Origin: Mycolicibacter minnesotensis
GTDB taxonomy: Bacteria; Actinomycetota; Actinomycetes; Mycobacteriales; Mycobacteriaceae
Reading direction: 5' to 3'
Length of the DNA stretch: 64,000 nucleotides
Assembly: GCF_010731755.1 (NCBI RefSeq)
Contig: NZ_AP022589.1
Coordinates: 2,046,001-2,110,000 of the forward strand
Part shown: positions 9,475 through 18,768 of the stretch, one piece after another
Layout: each line of letters opens with the position of its first letter
How positions within the stretch are numbered: position 1 is the first letter of the stretch
Program-made: the position numbers and the translations under genes
Notes under the pieces: generated by a model
Told to the model about the DNA's origin: nothing
What the model saw: only the letters and a program-made list of their open reading frames with translations
The model's database searches: none

Positions 9475-10296
9475 TCAGCCCAGAATCGGGAGACGGCGCT
9501 CGCGGGCGAGCCGGTCCAGCGCCTCCTGCATGACGGCACGGACGTGGGCGTCGACGGCGTCGATGTCGGGGTCTTCACCGAACTCGGCGATGATGTCGAT
9601 CGGCTCGCAGACCTGCATCACGATCTTGGTGGGCAGCGGCAGGTTGACCGGTAACACCGCGGACAGCCCGAACGGGAAGCCGAACGAGATCGGCAGAATC
9701 TTGACCCGCATCAGCTTGTCCAGCCTCAGGGCCTTGGCCAGGCCGGTGCCGCGGGAGAGGTAGAACTGGCTCTCTTGGCCCCCGATGCCGACCGTCGGCA
9801 CCAGGGGAACGCCCGCGTTGATCGCGGCGCGGATGTAGCCCTTACGGCCCCCGAAGTCGATCGTGTTCTCTTCCAGGGTGGGCCGATAGACGTCGTAGTC
9901 GCCGCCGGGGAACACCACCACCACGCCACCGGAGCGCAGCGCCTCGTCGGCGTTGGCGTGGTTGGCCGGGATAAAGCCGGTCTTGCGGAAGAAGTCGGCG
10001 GTGAATCCGGTGAAGATCAGGTCGTGGCTCAGCGTGTAGACCGGACGGTCATAGCCGAAGGTGTCGTAGAAGCCGGTGGCGAACACCGGTACGTCCATGG
10101 CGAACAGGCCGCCGGAGTGATTCGACACCACCAGGGCGCCGCCGGCGGGGAACGTTTCCAGGCCCCGCACCTCGGAGCGGTGGTAGCCCTTGATGAACGG
10201 CCGCAGCAGTCCCATCACCCGCTCGGTCAGGCCCGGGTCCCACTTCGTGATGGGCCGGGGAAGGTCGTCCGACCAGTCGTTGTCCGGTGCGTCCAC
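9475..10296 (-). CDS. PlsC-like acyltransferase family protein (Rv1428c-type)
   Basis: A 273-residue protein of the lysophospholipid acyltransferase family. It has VVSNHSGG (a degenerate form of the catalytic HX4D motif), VVFPGGDYDVY and GVPLVPTVGIGG, as in the mycobacterial DGAT-like acyltransferases. The GTG at 10296 is preferred because TTGAGGGGG lies just upstream and the length then matches Rv1428c; an ATG at 10368 is an alternative. A KstR-like operator lies 16 bp upstream. Downstream, fadD12 follows after six bases. A role in acylating a glycerol lipid with the product of the ligase is inferred. Confidence 0.85.
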   Translation of the reverse strand: MDAPDNDWSDDLPRPITKWDPGLTERVMGLLRPFIKGYHRSEVRGLETFPAGGALVVSNHSGGLFAMDVPVFATGFYDTFGYDRPVYTLSHDLIFTGFTADFFRKTGFIPANHANADEALRSGGVVVVFPGGDYDVYRPTLEENTIDFGGRKGYIRAAINAGVPLVPTVGIGGQESQFYLSRGTGLAKALRLDKLMRVKILPISFGFPFGLSAVLPVNLPLPTKIVMQVCEPIDIIAEFGEDPDIDAVDAHVRAVMQEALDRLARERRLPILG

Positions 10297-10311
10297 CGCG
10301 GCCCCCTCAAG

Positions 10312-10325
10312 TGAAACGTGTTCTA
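10312..10325. promoter_or_regulatory. KstR-type operator
   Basis: TGAAACGTGTTCTA matches the mycobacterial KstR consensus TNNAACNNGTTNNA at every fixed position. It lies in the divergent gap between the PlsC-like/fadD12 operon and nat. In M. tuberculosis nat belongs to the KstR-controlled cholesterol ring-degradation operon, so a KstR site here makes biological sense. Binding is inferred, not shown. Confidence 0.7.
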
Positions 10326-10404
10326 GTTTTGCCCATGTTAGCGGCTCAGGCCCGGCGGTGGATACCATCAGCGCACTGTTCTCCAGAGCCGAGGGGAGTT
10401 CCGC

Positions 10405-11235
10405 ATCGACCTGCAGGCCTACTTCGACCGCATTGGCTATCACGGGGGTACTGAGCCGACGCATGACACGTTGGGCGCCCTGGTGGCCGCCCACGTCCGC
10501 CGCATCCCCTTCGAGAATCTCGATCCGCTGATGGGTGTGCCGGTGACCGACCTCAGCGCCGGGGCGCTGACTGCCAAGCTGGTCGCGCGCTCCCGCGGCG
10601 GCTACTGCTACGAGCACAACAACCTGATGCGCGAGGTGCTCTGCGCGCTCGGATTCGGTGCCGAGCGGCTGGCGGCCCGGGTGGTCTGGATGACCCCGCA
10701 AGGCGTGGACGGCCCGCCGAGTCCGCAGACCCACCAGGCCCTGGCGGTGACGATCCCGGGAGCCGATCAGCGCTATCTGGTCGACGTGGGCTTCGGTGGG
10801 CAGACGCCGCCGGCGCCCATCCCGATGATTTCCGAGCGTGTCCAGCAGACCTCGCACGAACCGTTTCGGCTGCGTCGGCTCGGCGACGACGCGGACGAGT
10901 GGGTGGTCGAGACGCTGATCGGTGAGCGCTGGCGGCCGCTGTACATCCTGGGTATGCAGCCACGGCCCCTGATCGACATGCAGGTGGGCAGTTGGTATGT
11001 GTCCACCCATCCCGAATCGAACTTCGTCGTCGGCCTCAGCGCCGCGCTGGTCATGGACGACGCCCGCTGGAATCTGCGCGGTCGGCACCTCACCGTCCAC
11101 GCCGGTGGCGGCACCGAGCGCGTGCGTTTCGACGATGCCGCACAGGTCTGTGCGGCGCTGACCGACCGATTCGGTATCGACCTGGCCGGCCTGGGCGATG
11201 TCGAGGCCAAAGTGGCCGCGGTTTTGGACACCTGA
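10405..11235 (+). CDS. nat: Arylamine N-acetyltransferase, apparently with an ATC start
   Basis: Transfers acetyl or propionyl groups from acyl-CoA to arylamines. In M. tuberculosis it is linked to cholesterol catabolism. Counting from 10405, the catalytic triad is Cys68 (RGGYCYEH), His110 (QTHQALAV) and Asp127 (LVDVGFGG), and VGSWYVSTHP is present. The conserved N-terminus (DLQAYFDRIG) begins at codon 2. No ATG, GTG or TTG exists between an upstream in-frame TAG and a TTG at 10471, which would delete about 22 conserved residues. GAGGGGAG lies six bases before the ATC at 10405, so ATC is proposed as the start, giving 276 residues, the family's usual size. The stop overlaps the next start (TGATG). 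Confidence 0.88.
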   Translation: MDLQAYFDRIGYHGGTEPTHDTLGALVAAHVRRIPFENLDPLMGVPVTDLSAGALTAKLVARSRGGYCYEHNNLMREVLCALGFGAERLAARVVWMTPQGVDGPPSPQTHQALAVTIPGADQRYLVDVGFGGQTPPAPIPMISERVQQTSHEPFRLRRLGDDADEWVVETLIGERWRPLYILGMQPRPLIDMQVGSWYVSTHPESNFVVGLSAALVMDDARWNLRGRHLTVHAGGGTERVRFDDAAQVCAALTDRFGIDLAGLGDVEAKVAAVLDT

Positions 11236-11861
11236 TGACCAGGGCAGCGTGGGCCGGACTGATAGCGGCCGCGGGACTGGCGTTCGCCGGCCCGGTAGCG
11301 GCCGCGCCGATGCCCGGGATCGAGGTGCTGGACGACAACAGCAGCTGTACGGCGGGATTCGTCACTGCGAACGACCACGGCGACTACTTCCTGCTGACCA
11401 GCGGACACTGCGATTCGCACGACGGCTCGGAATGGACCGATGTCTTCGAGACGCCGCTGGGCCGGATCACCGCAAGTGAGAACAACGGCGAGGACCGTGA
11501 CGCCGCCATCATCCGGCTCGATCCCGCCGCCGGCCAGCCCAACGGCAGGATCGCCGGCCGGTACCCGGTGGCCAATGTGTTGACCGCCGACCAGATTCAC
11601 GTCGGGATGACGATCTGCAAGATCGGTGCGCAGACCGGTGAGACCTGCGGTCCCGTCAGCGCCATCGTCGGCAATCTTGTGGAGACCGATGTGTACAGCA
11701 CGATCGGCGACAGCGGCAGTCCCGGCTACGTGGTCAACCCGGACGGCACCGTCAGTGCGGTCGGTCTGCTGATGGGCGGACCGGTCGACGATGACTACTC
11801 CACCGACTTCGTCCTGCTGGATCCGTTCCTGCGGCAGTGGGGTTTGCACGTGGTGCGTTAG
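11235..11861 (+). CDS. Secreted trypsin-like serine protease
   Basis: A 208-residue protein with a cleavable signal peptide (hydrophobic 6-19, AAAP near 22-25) followed by a small chymotrypsin-fold domain. The likely triad is His58 (LLTSGHCD), Asp87 or Asp89 (EDRDAAIIRL) and Ser160 (IGDSGSPGY). Cys38-Cys59 and Cys128-Cys138 could form disulfides. The size fits the secreted S1-like proteins of mycobacteria, and it should act outside the cell. The start ATG overlaps the nat stop by one base, so the two are co-transcribed, although no functional link is evident. Confidence 0.85.
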   Translation: MTRAAWAGLIAAAGLAFAGPVAAAPMPGIEVLDDNSSCTAGFVTANDHGDYFLLTSGHCDSHDGSEWTDVFETPLGRITASENNGEDRDAAIIRLDPAAGQPNGRIAGRYPVANVLTADQIHVGMTICKIGAQTGETCGPVSAIVGNLVETDVYSTIGDSGSPGYVVNPDGTVSAVGLLMGGPVDDDYSTDFVLLDPFLRQWGLHVVR

Positions 11862-11921
11862 GGTGCGCTGAAACGTCGCGATTCCGCCGACCTGCGCAGC
11901 GCCAAGGTGCATGCTGGACCC

Positions 11922-13757
11922 ATGGCTCATTACAAGAGCAATGTCCGCGATCTGGAATTCAATCTGTTCGAGCTGCTGGGCCTGGAGCAGTGCCTGGCTG
12001 ACGGCGCGTTCGGAGACCTCGATGGCGACACCGTGCGCCAGATGCTGGCCGAAGCCGCCCGGCTGGCCGAAGGGCCGGTCGCCGAGTCGTTCGCCGCTGG
12101 CGACCGCCATCCACCGGTGTTCGATCCGGCCACCCACCACGTGACACTGCCCGAACCGTTCAAGGACTCCCTGCGGGCCTGGCAGGCCGGCGAGTGGTTC
12201 CGGATCGGTCTGAGCGAGGAGGTCGGCGGCGTGCCGGCGCCGGCGATGGTGTCCTGGGCCATCAACGAACTGGCGTTGGGTGCCAACCCGGCGGTGTTCA
12301 TGTTCATGACCGGCCCGATCTTCGCCAACATTCTCTACGGCCTGGGCAACGAGCAGCAGCGACACTGGGCGGCCATGGCGATCGACCGGAACTGGGGCGC
12401 CACTATGGTGCTCACCGAGCCCGACGCGGGGTCGGATGTCGGGGCGGGCCGGACCAAGGCCGTCGAGCAGCCCGACGGCAGCTGGCACATCGACGGGGTC
12501 AAGCGTTTCATCACCAACGGTGACAGCGACGACCTCTTCGAGAACATCATGCACATGACCCTGGCCCGCCCCGAAGGCGCCGGGCCGGGAACCAAGGGGC
12601 TCAGCCTGTTTCTGGTCCCCAAGTTCCTGCCGGATCCCGAGACCGGGGAGCCCGGTGAGCGCAACGGGGTGTTCGTCACCGGACTGGAACACAAGATGGG
12701 GCTGAAGGTTTCGACCACCTGTGAACTGACCTTCGGCCAGCACGGTGTGCCGGCCAAGGGGTGGTTGGTCGGCGACACCCGCAACGGGATCGCGCAGATG
12801 TTCCACGTCATCGAATATGCGCGAATGCTGGTCGGTACCAAGGCGATCGCGACGTTGTCCACGGGCTACCTCAATGCGCTGGAGTATGCCAAGTCGCGCA
12901 TTCAGGGCGCCGACCTGACCCAGATGACCGACAAGTCTGCGCCGCGGGTGACAATCCTCCACCACCCGGATGTGCGGCGGGCCCTGATGATGCAGAAGGT
13001 CTACGCCGAAGGCATGCGTGCGCTGTACCTCTACACCGCAGCCCACCAGAACCCGCAGGTCGCCATGCACGTGTCCGGCGCCGACGCCGAGATGGCCGAA
13101 CGCGTCAATGACCTACTGCTCCCCATCGTCAAAGGGGTCGGTTCGGAACGGGCCTATCAGTACCTGACCGAGTCACTGCAGACGTTCGGTGGCTCGGGCT
13201 TCCTTCAGGACTATCCGATCGAGCAGTACATCCGGGACGCCAAGATCGACTCGCTCTACGAGGGCACCACCGCGATCCAGGCGCAGGACTTCTTCTTCCG
13301 CAAGATCGCCCGCGATCGTGGTGTGGCGCTGGCACATCTGGTCGGGGAGATCGAGGCGGTGCTGGACAGCGCCGACGGCCACCCGGAACTGGCGGACTCA
13401 CGCAAACTGCTGGCGACCGCGCTCGATGACGCGCGAGCCATGGTGGCAGCCATGACCGGATACATGCTCGGGTCGCAACAGGAGCCCCGTGAGCTCTATC
13501 GGGTTGGCTTGGGTTCGGTGCGGTTTCTGCTGGCGGTCGGTGACCTGGTGATCGGCTGGCTGCTACTGCGTCAGGCTGAGATCGCGATGACCGCACTAGA
13601 CCAAGGGGCATCCGGAGACGAACAGAACTTCTACCGCGGAAAGGTCGCCGCGGCACGGTTCTTCGCAGCCAACGTCCTACCCCGACTGGGATCGGATCGG
13701 CTCATCGTGGAAAGCGAGGACCTCGCGTTGATGGACCTACCCGAGGACGCCTTCTGA
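11922..13757 (+). CDS. FadE5-like acyl-CoA dehydrogenase
   Basis: A 611-residue acyl-CoA dehydrogenase of the large FadE5 class, the same length as the fadE5 product encoded at 47,041-48,876. It opens with [16 protein letters not shown] and carries [18 protein letters not shown], a substrate loop rich in [13 protein letters not shown], and [12 protein letters not shown], whose Glu is the catalytic base in this class. The ATG at 11922 aligns with the FadE5 start. It stands alone, 60 bp after the protease, and converges on the aldehyde dehydrogenase gene across a strong hairpin. A role in long-chain or unusual acyl-CoA oxidation is inferred. Confidence 0.93.
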   Translation: MAHYKSNVRDLEFNLFELLGLEQCLADGAFGDLDGDTVRQMLAEAARLAEGPVAESFAAGDRHPPVFDPATHHVTLPEPFKDSLRAWQAGEWFRIGLSEEVGGVPAPAMVSWAINELALGANPAVFMFMTGPIFANILYGLGNEQQRHWAAMAIDRNWGATMVLTEPDAGSDVGAGRTKAVEQPDGSWHIDGVKRFITNGDSDDLFENIMHMTLARPEGAGPGTKGLSLFLVPKFLPDPETGEPGERNGVFVTGLEHKMGLKVSTTCELTFGQHGVPAKGWLVGDTRNGIAQMFHVIEYARMLVGTKAIATLSTGYLNALEYAKSRIQGADLTQMTDKSAPRVTILHHPDVRRALMMQKVYAEGMRALYLYTAAHQNPQVAMHVSGADAEMAERVNDLLLPIVKGVGSERAYQYLTESLQTFGGSGFLQDYPIEQYIRDAKIDSLYEGTTAIQAQDFFFRKIARDRGVALAHLVGEIEAVLDSADGHPELADSRKLLATALDDARAMVAAMTGYMLGSQQEPRELYRVGLGSVRFLLAVGDLVIGWLLLRQAEIAMTALDQGASGDEQNFYRGKVAAARFFAANVLPRLGSDRLIVESEDLALMDLPEDAF

Positions 13758-13775
13758 GCATTGCTCAGCGGTGAA

Positions 13776-13810
13776 GCCGCCGGCGGGCGCGATCCCGCGC
13801 CGCCGGCGGC
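13776..13810. terminator. Bidirectional hairpin terminator
   Basis: A GC-rich inverted repeat (arms GCCGCCGGCG and CGCCGGCGGC, extended by GCGCG/CGCGC) lies between two convergent genes, 18 bp after one stop and 21 bp from the other. There is no T-run, as is common for mycobacterial hairpin terminators. Confidence 0.7.
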
Positions 13811-13831
13811 CTTGCCTCATAGTCGACGTGT

Positions 13832-15301
13832 TCAGCTCTGCAGGGTGTAGCCCATCGGCATCAGCACGCTCTTCTGCTGAGTGAAGTGCTCCACACCCTC
13901 TTTGCCGTTCTCTCGGCCGATGCCGGAGTTTTTGAAGCCGCCGAACGGGCAGCACGGGTCGAAGGCGTACCAGTTGATCCCGTAGGTGCCGGTCCGGATC
14001 TTGCTGGCGATCTCGATCCCGCGCGGCACATCGGCGGTCCAGACGCTGCCGGCCAAGCCGTACACCGAGTCATTGGCGATCGCGATCGCGTCGTCCTCGG
14101 TGTCGTAGGCGATGATCGACAACACCGGCCCGAAGATCTCCTCCTGGGCGATGGTCATGGAGTTGTCCACGTCGGCGAACACCGTCGGCTCGACGAAGAA
14201 GCCGGATTCCAGGCCTTCGGGGCGGCCACCACCGCAGACCAGCCGGGCGCCTTCCTCGATGCCCTTGGCGATGTAGCCCTCGACCCGCTCGCGCTGCTTG
14301 GCGCTGATCAGCGAACCGATCTGGGCGCCCGGGTCATCCGGCAGGCCGACCGGCAGCGCGGTGACGAAGTTCTTGACCGCCTCCACGACCTCCTCGTAGC
14401 GGGAGCGCGGCGCCAGGATGCGGGTCTGCGCCACGCAGGCCTGGCCGGTGTTCATGATGCCGGAGAACACCAGCATGGGGATGGCCGAAGCCAGGTCCAC
14501 GTCCTCGAGCACGATGGACGCCGACTTGCCGCCGAGCTCCAGCGTGCACGGCTTGAGTAGGTCCGCGGCGCGCTTGCCGATCTCCTTGCCGACGGCCGAG
14601 CTGCCGGTGAAGGAGAAGATGTCCACCCCGGGGTGGGAGGTCAGGGCCTGGCCGGTCTCGGCGCCACCGGGCACGATCGACAGCACACCCTCGGGCAGGC
14701 CCGCGTCGGCGAATGTCTGTGCCAGCAGGTTGGCACTGAAAGGGGTCTCCGCGGCCGGCTTGAGCACCACCGTGCAGCCGGCCAGCAGGGCCGGGCCGAG
14801 CTTGTTGACCGCCAGGAACAGGGGCACGTTCCAGGCCACGATTGCCCCGACCACGCCGATCGGCTCGCGGCTCACGATCGTCTGACCGTAGGCGCCGGTG
14901 CGCACTTCTTCCCAGCTGACCTCGTCGACGGCGGGGCCGGCGAAGAAGTTCAGGGCGCCCAGCGAGCTCATCCAGTGCATGGTCTCGACGCTCAGCGGGG
15001 GCTGACCCGTCTCGGCGCCCAGCAGTCCGGTGAACTGGTCCTTGCGCTCTTCCATCAGCTTGATGGCCGCGGCGATGACCTTGGCTCGCTCGGCCGGCGG
15101 GGTGGACGGCCACGGTCCGGAGTCGAAGGCGGCACGGGCGGCGTCCACCGCGGCGTCCACGTCGGCCTTGGTCGCCAGCGGCACCTTGCCGACGTACTTG
15201 CCGGTGGCCGGGCTGTGCACCTCAATGACCTGGTCGGTCGCCGGGGCGGTCCACTTACCGCCGATGAAGAGGGTGTCGTATTCGGTGATGCTGGAGTCCA
15301 T
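13832..15301 (-). CDS. NAD(P)-dependent aldehyde dehydrogenase (Rv0223c-type)
   Basis: A 489-residue aldehyde dehydrogenase that oxidises an aldehyde to the acid. Visible are the cofactor-fold motif FTGSSAVGKEIG, the general base Glu in TLELGGKSA, the nucleophile Cys in TGQACVAQ, and the C-terminal PFGGFKNSGIGRENG. The ATG at 15301 follows AGGTAGGG by eight bases and gives nearly the Rv0223c length (487); a GTG at 15310 is possible. A KstR-like site lies 31 bp upstream, which suggests induction during sterol growth. It is the first gene of the stretch that follows Rv0223c-Rv0228. Confidence 0.92.
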   Translation of the reverse strand: MDSSITEYDTLFIGGKWTAPATDQVIEVHSPATGKYVGKVPLATKADVDAAVDAARAAFDSGPWPSTPPAERAKVIAAAIKLMEERKDQFTGLLGAETGQPPLSVETMHWMSSLGALNFFAGPAVDEVSWEEVRTGAYGQTIVSREPIGVVGAIVAWNVPLFLAVNKLGPALLAGCTVVLKPAAETPFSANLLAQTFADAGLPEGVLSIVPGGAETGQALTSHPGVDIFSFTGSSAVGKEIGKRAADLLKPCTLELGGKSASIVLEDVDLASAIPMLVFSGIMNTGQACVAQTRILAPRSRYEEVVEAVKNFVTALPVGLPDDPGAQIGSLISAKQRERVEGYIAKGIEEGARLVCGGGRPEGLESGFFVEPTVFADVDNSMTIAQEEIFGPVLSIIAYDTEDDAIAIANDSVYGLAGSVWTADVPRGIEIASKIRTGTYGINWYAFDPCCPFGGFKNSGIGRENGKEGVEHFTQQKSVLMPMGYTLQS

Positions 15302-15332
15302 GGGCGTCACCCTACCTAGCTGACGGGCGGAT

Positions 15333-15346
15333 TAGAACACGTTGCA
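15333..15346. promoter_or_regulatory. KstR-type operator
   Basis: TAGAACACGTTGCA fits TNNAACNNGTTNNA at all fixed positions. It lies 31 bp upstream of the aldehyde dehydrogenase start and two bases beyond the stop of the methyltransferase gene, so the promoter of the dehydrogenase is probably here. Confidence 0.7.
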
Positions 15347-15347
15347 G

Positions 15348-16124
15348 TCAATGGGTTCGGTTGGGCTCTAGAACCAGCACGAGATTGCTCACGCCGAACT
15401 CGCGAATGCCCGGCGCGGAAGTGATCGACCACGCCCATCGCGGGTGATAGCGGGGGAAAGCCGCGACCAAGGCGCCGGTGTGGCGGGCCCAGTCCAGCCC
15501 CTCTGCGGCCGACACCGCGAACAACGACGAGCCGTAGTTGTTCTTCGGCGGGTGGCCATGCCGGCGGGTGTAGCGCCGCGCGGCGCGCCGTCCGCCCAGA
15601 TAGTGCGTCAGGCCCATCTCGTGCCCGCCGAACGGGCCCAGCCACACCGTGTACGACAGCACCACCAGCCCGCCCGGCCGGGTGACCCGAAGCATCTCGT
15701 CGCCGAGCTGCCAGGGCCGCGGCACATGTTCGGCGACGTTGGACGACAGGCAGATGTCGACACTGGCATCGGCGAACGGCAGCGCCATACCCGAGGCCCG
15801 GACGAAACTACCGGCGCCGGCGGCCGGTCGCGGTCCGGCTGCGTGCATCTCGTCCGCGTCGGGCTCCACACCGATGTAGCGCAGTCCCGTCTCGGCGAAT
15901 GCAGTGGCGAAGTAGCCGGGCCCGCCGCCGACGTCCAGTAGGGTCCGGCCGGCCGGCTCGTCGCCGCGCGTGCCCCGCCACAGGTCGGTGATCATGGTGG
16001 CCGTGTCGTCGGCCAGCGCGCCGTAGAACCGGGCCGGATCGCTCTGTTCGTAGCGGAACTGCGACAGCAGGCGCACCGACCGGGTCAGCGTCGCGCGTCG
16101 CGCGAACAGATCGGTGCCAGCCAC
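15348..16124 (-). CDS. SAM-dependent methyltransferase (Rv0224c-type)
   Basis: A 258-residue class I methyltransferase. Motif I is LLDVGGGPGYF (62-72), an acidic residue ends the second strand (GVEPD, 85-89), and SSNVAEHVPRP follows as the methyltransferase-11 signature. It has no membrane segment or signal peptide. The GTG at 16124 gives a length close to Rv0224c (254). It diverges from a glycosyltransferase gene with 43 bp between starts. A role in modifying an envelope glycan or lipid is suggested by this context only. Confidence 0.88.
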   Translation of the reverse strand: MAGTDLFARRATLTRSVRLLSQFRYEQSDPARFYGALADDTATMITDLWRGTRGDEPAGRTLLDVGGGPGYFATAFAETGLRYIGVEPDADEMHAAGPRPAAGAGSFVRASGMALPFADASVDICLSSNVAEHVPRPWQLGDEMLRVTRPGGLVVLSYTVWLGPFGGHEMGLTHYLGGRRAARRYTRRHGHPPKNNYGSSLFAVSAAEGLDWARHTGALVAAFPRYHPRWAWSITSAPGIREFGVSNLVLVLEPNRTH

Positions 16125-16167
16125 CGGGCAAGCCTAGGCCCCGAATCAGACGACTACCCTGGTCGGC

Positions 16168-17322
16168 GTGTCTGCTGTGCGTTCGGTCCTGCTGCTGTGC
16201 TGGCGTGACACCGGGCATCCGCAGGGCGGCGGCAGCGAGACTTATCTCCAGCGCATCGGTGCCGAGCTGGCCGCCGCCGGCGTTGCGGTCACCCTGCGCA
16301 CAGCCCGTTACCCGGGTGCGCCGAAACGTGAGGTCGTCGACGGGGTGCACATCAACCGCCGCGGCGGGCCGTACACCGTGTATCTGTGGGCGGGGGCCGC
16401 CATGGTCGCCGCGCGGTTCGGCCTTGGCCAGCTGCGGCGGGTGCGGCCCGACGCGGTGATCGACACCCAGAACGGGTTGCCGTTTCTGGCCCGGCTCGCC
16501 TACGGGCGGCGGGTCGCGGTGCTGGTGCACCACTGCCACCGTGAGCAGTGGCCCGTTGCCGGGCCAGTGCTCAGCCGGATCGGCTGGCTGGTGGAGTCGC
16601 GGCTATCGCCCCGGCTGAACCGGCGCAACCAGTACCTGACCGTCTCGCTGCCCTCGGTGCGCGACCTGATCGAGCTCGGGGTGGGCGCCGAACGCATCGC
16701 CGTGGTGCGCAACGGCCTGGATGAGGCGCCGCCGGACACCTTGGCACACCCCCGTTCGGCAACACCGCGGGTGGTGGTGCTGTCCCGGTTGGTGCCGCAC
16801 AAGCAGATCGAGGACGCCCTGGACGCCGTTGCCGCGCTGCGGGACCGGGTGCCGGGCCTGCATCTCGACGTGATCGGCGGCGGCTGGTGGGATGACCGGT
16901 TGGGGGAGCACGCCGCGGGACTCGGGATCACCGACGCGGTGACCTTTCACGGCCATGTGGACGAGGTCACCAAACATGAACTGGTGCAAAGGGCGTGGGT
17001 GCACGTGCTGCCCTCCCGTAAGGAGGGCTGGGGCTTGGCGGTCATCGAAGCGGGCCAGCACGGCGTCCCCACCATCGGCTACCGGGCCTCCGGTGGGTTG
17101 ACCGATTCGATCGTCGATGGCGTCACGGGGGTGTTGGTCGATGACCGCGACGAGCTGATCGAGCAACTGCATGGGCTGCTCACCGATCCGGTCCTGCGCG
17201 AGCAGCTCGGGGCCAAGGCGCAGGCCCGCAGCGCCGAATTCTCCTGGCGCCAGAGCGCCGAGGGCCTGCACACCGTGTTGGAGGCGGTCCGAGAACGCCG
17301 CTACGTCAGCGGTGTGATCTGA
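16168..17322 (+). CDS. GT4-family glycosyltransferase (Rv0225-type)
   Basis: A 384-residue GT-B glycosyltransferase of family 4. The N-terminal domain has GGGSETY (20-26) in the acceptor/nucleotide-sugar loop, and the C-terminal domain has VVVLSRLVPHK and the EX7E motif in SRKEGWGLAVIE. It should transfer a sugar from a nucleotide sugar and is probably cytosolic or membrane-peripheral. Length and position match Rv0225. The GTG at 16168 is the only start that keeps the first beta-strand. The acceptor is unknown; neighbouring membrane proteins suggest envelope polysaccharide assembly. Confidence 0.9.
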   Translation: MSAVRSVLLLCWRDTGHPQGGGSETYLQRIGAELAAAGVAVTLRTARYPGAPKREVVDGVHINRRGGPYTVYLWAGAAMVAARFGLGQLRRVRPDAVIDTQNGLPFLARLAYGRRVAVLVHHCHREQWPVAGPVLSRIGWLVESRLSPRLNRRNQYLTVSLPSVRDLIELGVGAERIAVVRNGLDEAPPDTLAHPRSATPRVVVLSRLVPHKQIEDALDAVAALRDRVPGLHLDVIGGGWWDDRLGEHAAGLGITDAVTFHGHVDEVTKHELVQRAWVHVLPSRKEGWGLAVIEAGQHGVPTIGYRASGGLTDSIVDGVTGVLVDDRDELIEQLHGLLTDPVLREQLGAKAQARSAEFSWRQSAEGLHTVLEAVRERRYVSGVI

Positions 17323-17356
17323 CGCGTGCGGCGCTCGCTACGCCGTGGATGTCTGC

Positions 17357-18688
17357 TCAGGGCGTGCGTCGCCACGGCTGGAGCTGCTCGAGCTGAGCGG
17401 CGAGGCCCAACAACGTCCGTTCTGATCCGGGTCTGCCGACCAACTGCACGCAGACCGGTTGGCCGTGGTTGTCGAGTCCCGCGGGCACGGTCATCGCGGG
17501 CCAGCCCACCATGTTCCACGGTGCGGCGAAGGGGGCGTATCGCGCATTGGCGAGCAGAGAGGTGAGCCAGCCGCGCTCGGACCAGCGACGCGACTTGATC
17601 GGAGGTTGAGCCAGCGCCGGCGTGATCAGGACATCGGTGTCGGTGAAGAAATCCAGCGCCCGGCGCCGCCAGACCTCGCGCCCCTTGGGGTGGGAAAGGC
17701 CGCGCCGGTAGACAACATCGCCGATCCGCACATGGACACGGTTACGCCGCTCCAATTGTGAGATATCGGTGCACGCATGTGCGTCGGCGGCAACACCCGC
17801 TGTCCACAACGCCAGGGCAGTAGTACTCATCAGCGTTGCCGGGTAGCGCGGGGTCGCCGACCGAACGACGTGAACGGCGCGAAGCAGGTCAGCGCTGCGA
17901 CGGGCCGCCTCGGCCCACGCATGCGCGACAGGCGTTGCGGGTCCGGGAGCCGACGTCGACACGGCGATCCGCAACGCGGACGGTTCGATCAGTTGCGCCG
18001 CGCCGGGGTTATCGGCCATCACCGAGAACATCAGCGCTGCATCGGCGACCGTGGTCGCGAGCGGTCCGTTCTCCGACATACCTCCCCACGAGGTCTGCGC
18101 CTCGCCAACCGGCACGACCCCGAGACCAGGCTTGAGTCCCACCAGACCGCAGCACGCCGCGGGGATCCGAATCGAGCCCATGCCGTCGTTTCCATGGGCG
18201 ATGGGCACCGCCCCGGACGAGACCGCGGCCGCGGAGCCTCCGGACGAGCCTCCGGGGGTGCGCTCGGGATTCCACGGATTGCGGGTCACGCCGAAGGCGG
18301 AATCGGTTGCGCCCCAAACACAGAGCTCGGGGACACGGGTGAGGCCGACAATTACCGCGCCGGCCGCGCGGAGACGGCGAACGATCTCGTGGTCGGAGCT
18401 CTGCGGCGTGGCGATCGTGGCCAGTGAGCCGTCGCGCATCGGTTCGCCGGCGACGGCGATGTTGTCCTTGATGGCGATCGGAACGCCCGCCAGCGGGAGC
18501 GAACCGCGGTCGGCGCGGGCATCGACGTCGTCCGCCTCGGCCAAAGCCGCGTCGTGGCGGATCACCTGCCACGCGTTGAACGCCGGCTGCGTCTGCTCGA
18601 TCCGGTGTAGTGCCTGCTCCGTAGCGGTTCGGGCCGTCAGCGTGCCGCGCTGAACCGCGGCCGCGATCTCGGTCGCCGTGTGCTCCAC
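17357..18688 (-). CDS. Amidase (amidase signature family)
   Basis: A 443-residue amidase with the Ser-cisSer-Lys triad readable as Lys74 (AIKDN), Ser148 in the GGSSGGSA loop, and Ser172 (GMGSIRIPAA). The spacing of about 74 and 24 residues is typical. It hydrolyses amides to acids and ammonia; the substrate is unknown. It has no signal peptide. It is not part of the M. tuberculosis gene order here and, with the next two genes, forms an insertion between the glycosyltransferase and the Rv0226c-type membrane protein. Confidence 0.9.
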   Translation of the reverse strand: MEHTATEIAAAVQRGTLTARTATEQALHRIEQTQPAFNAWQVIRHDAALAEADDVDARADRGSLPLAGVPIAIKDNIAVAGEPMRDGSLATIATPQSSDHEIVRRLRAAGAVIVGLTRVPELCVWGATDSAFGVTRNPWNPERTPGGSSGGSAAAVSSGAVPIAHGNDGMGSIRIPAACCGLVGLKPGLGVVPVGEAQTSWGGMSENGPLATTVADAALMFSVMADNPGAAQLIEPSALRIAVSTSAPGPATPVAHAWAEAARRSADLLRAVHVVRSATPRYPATLMSTTALALWTAGVAADAHACTDISQLERRNRVHVRIGDVVYRRGLSHPKGREVWRRRALDFFTDTDVLITPALAQPPIKSRRWSERGWLTSLLANARYAPFAAPWNMVGWPAMTVPAGLDNHGQPVCVQLVGRPGSERTLLGLAAQLEQLQPWRRTP

Positions 18689-18768
18689 GCCGTGACCCTA
18701 TCTCGGTGTCGGACGTCCTACCGGGGCATACTGGCCGTAGCAGTGTGCAGACAGCGGAAGGTGCGGCG

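Noticed and set aside
10773..13070. A 765-codon open frame on the minus strand
   Set aside because: It lies opposite nat, the protease and the FadE5-like gene, which are clear families. Its translation is rich in Gly, Arg, His and Asp without any domain. It is a high-GC shadow frame.
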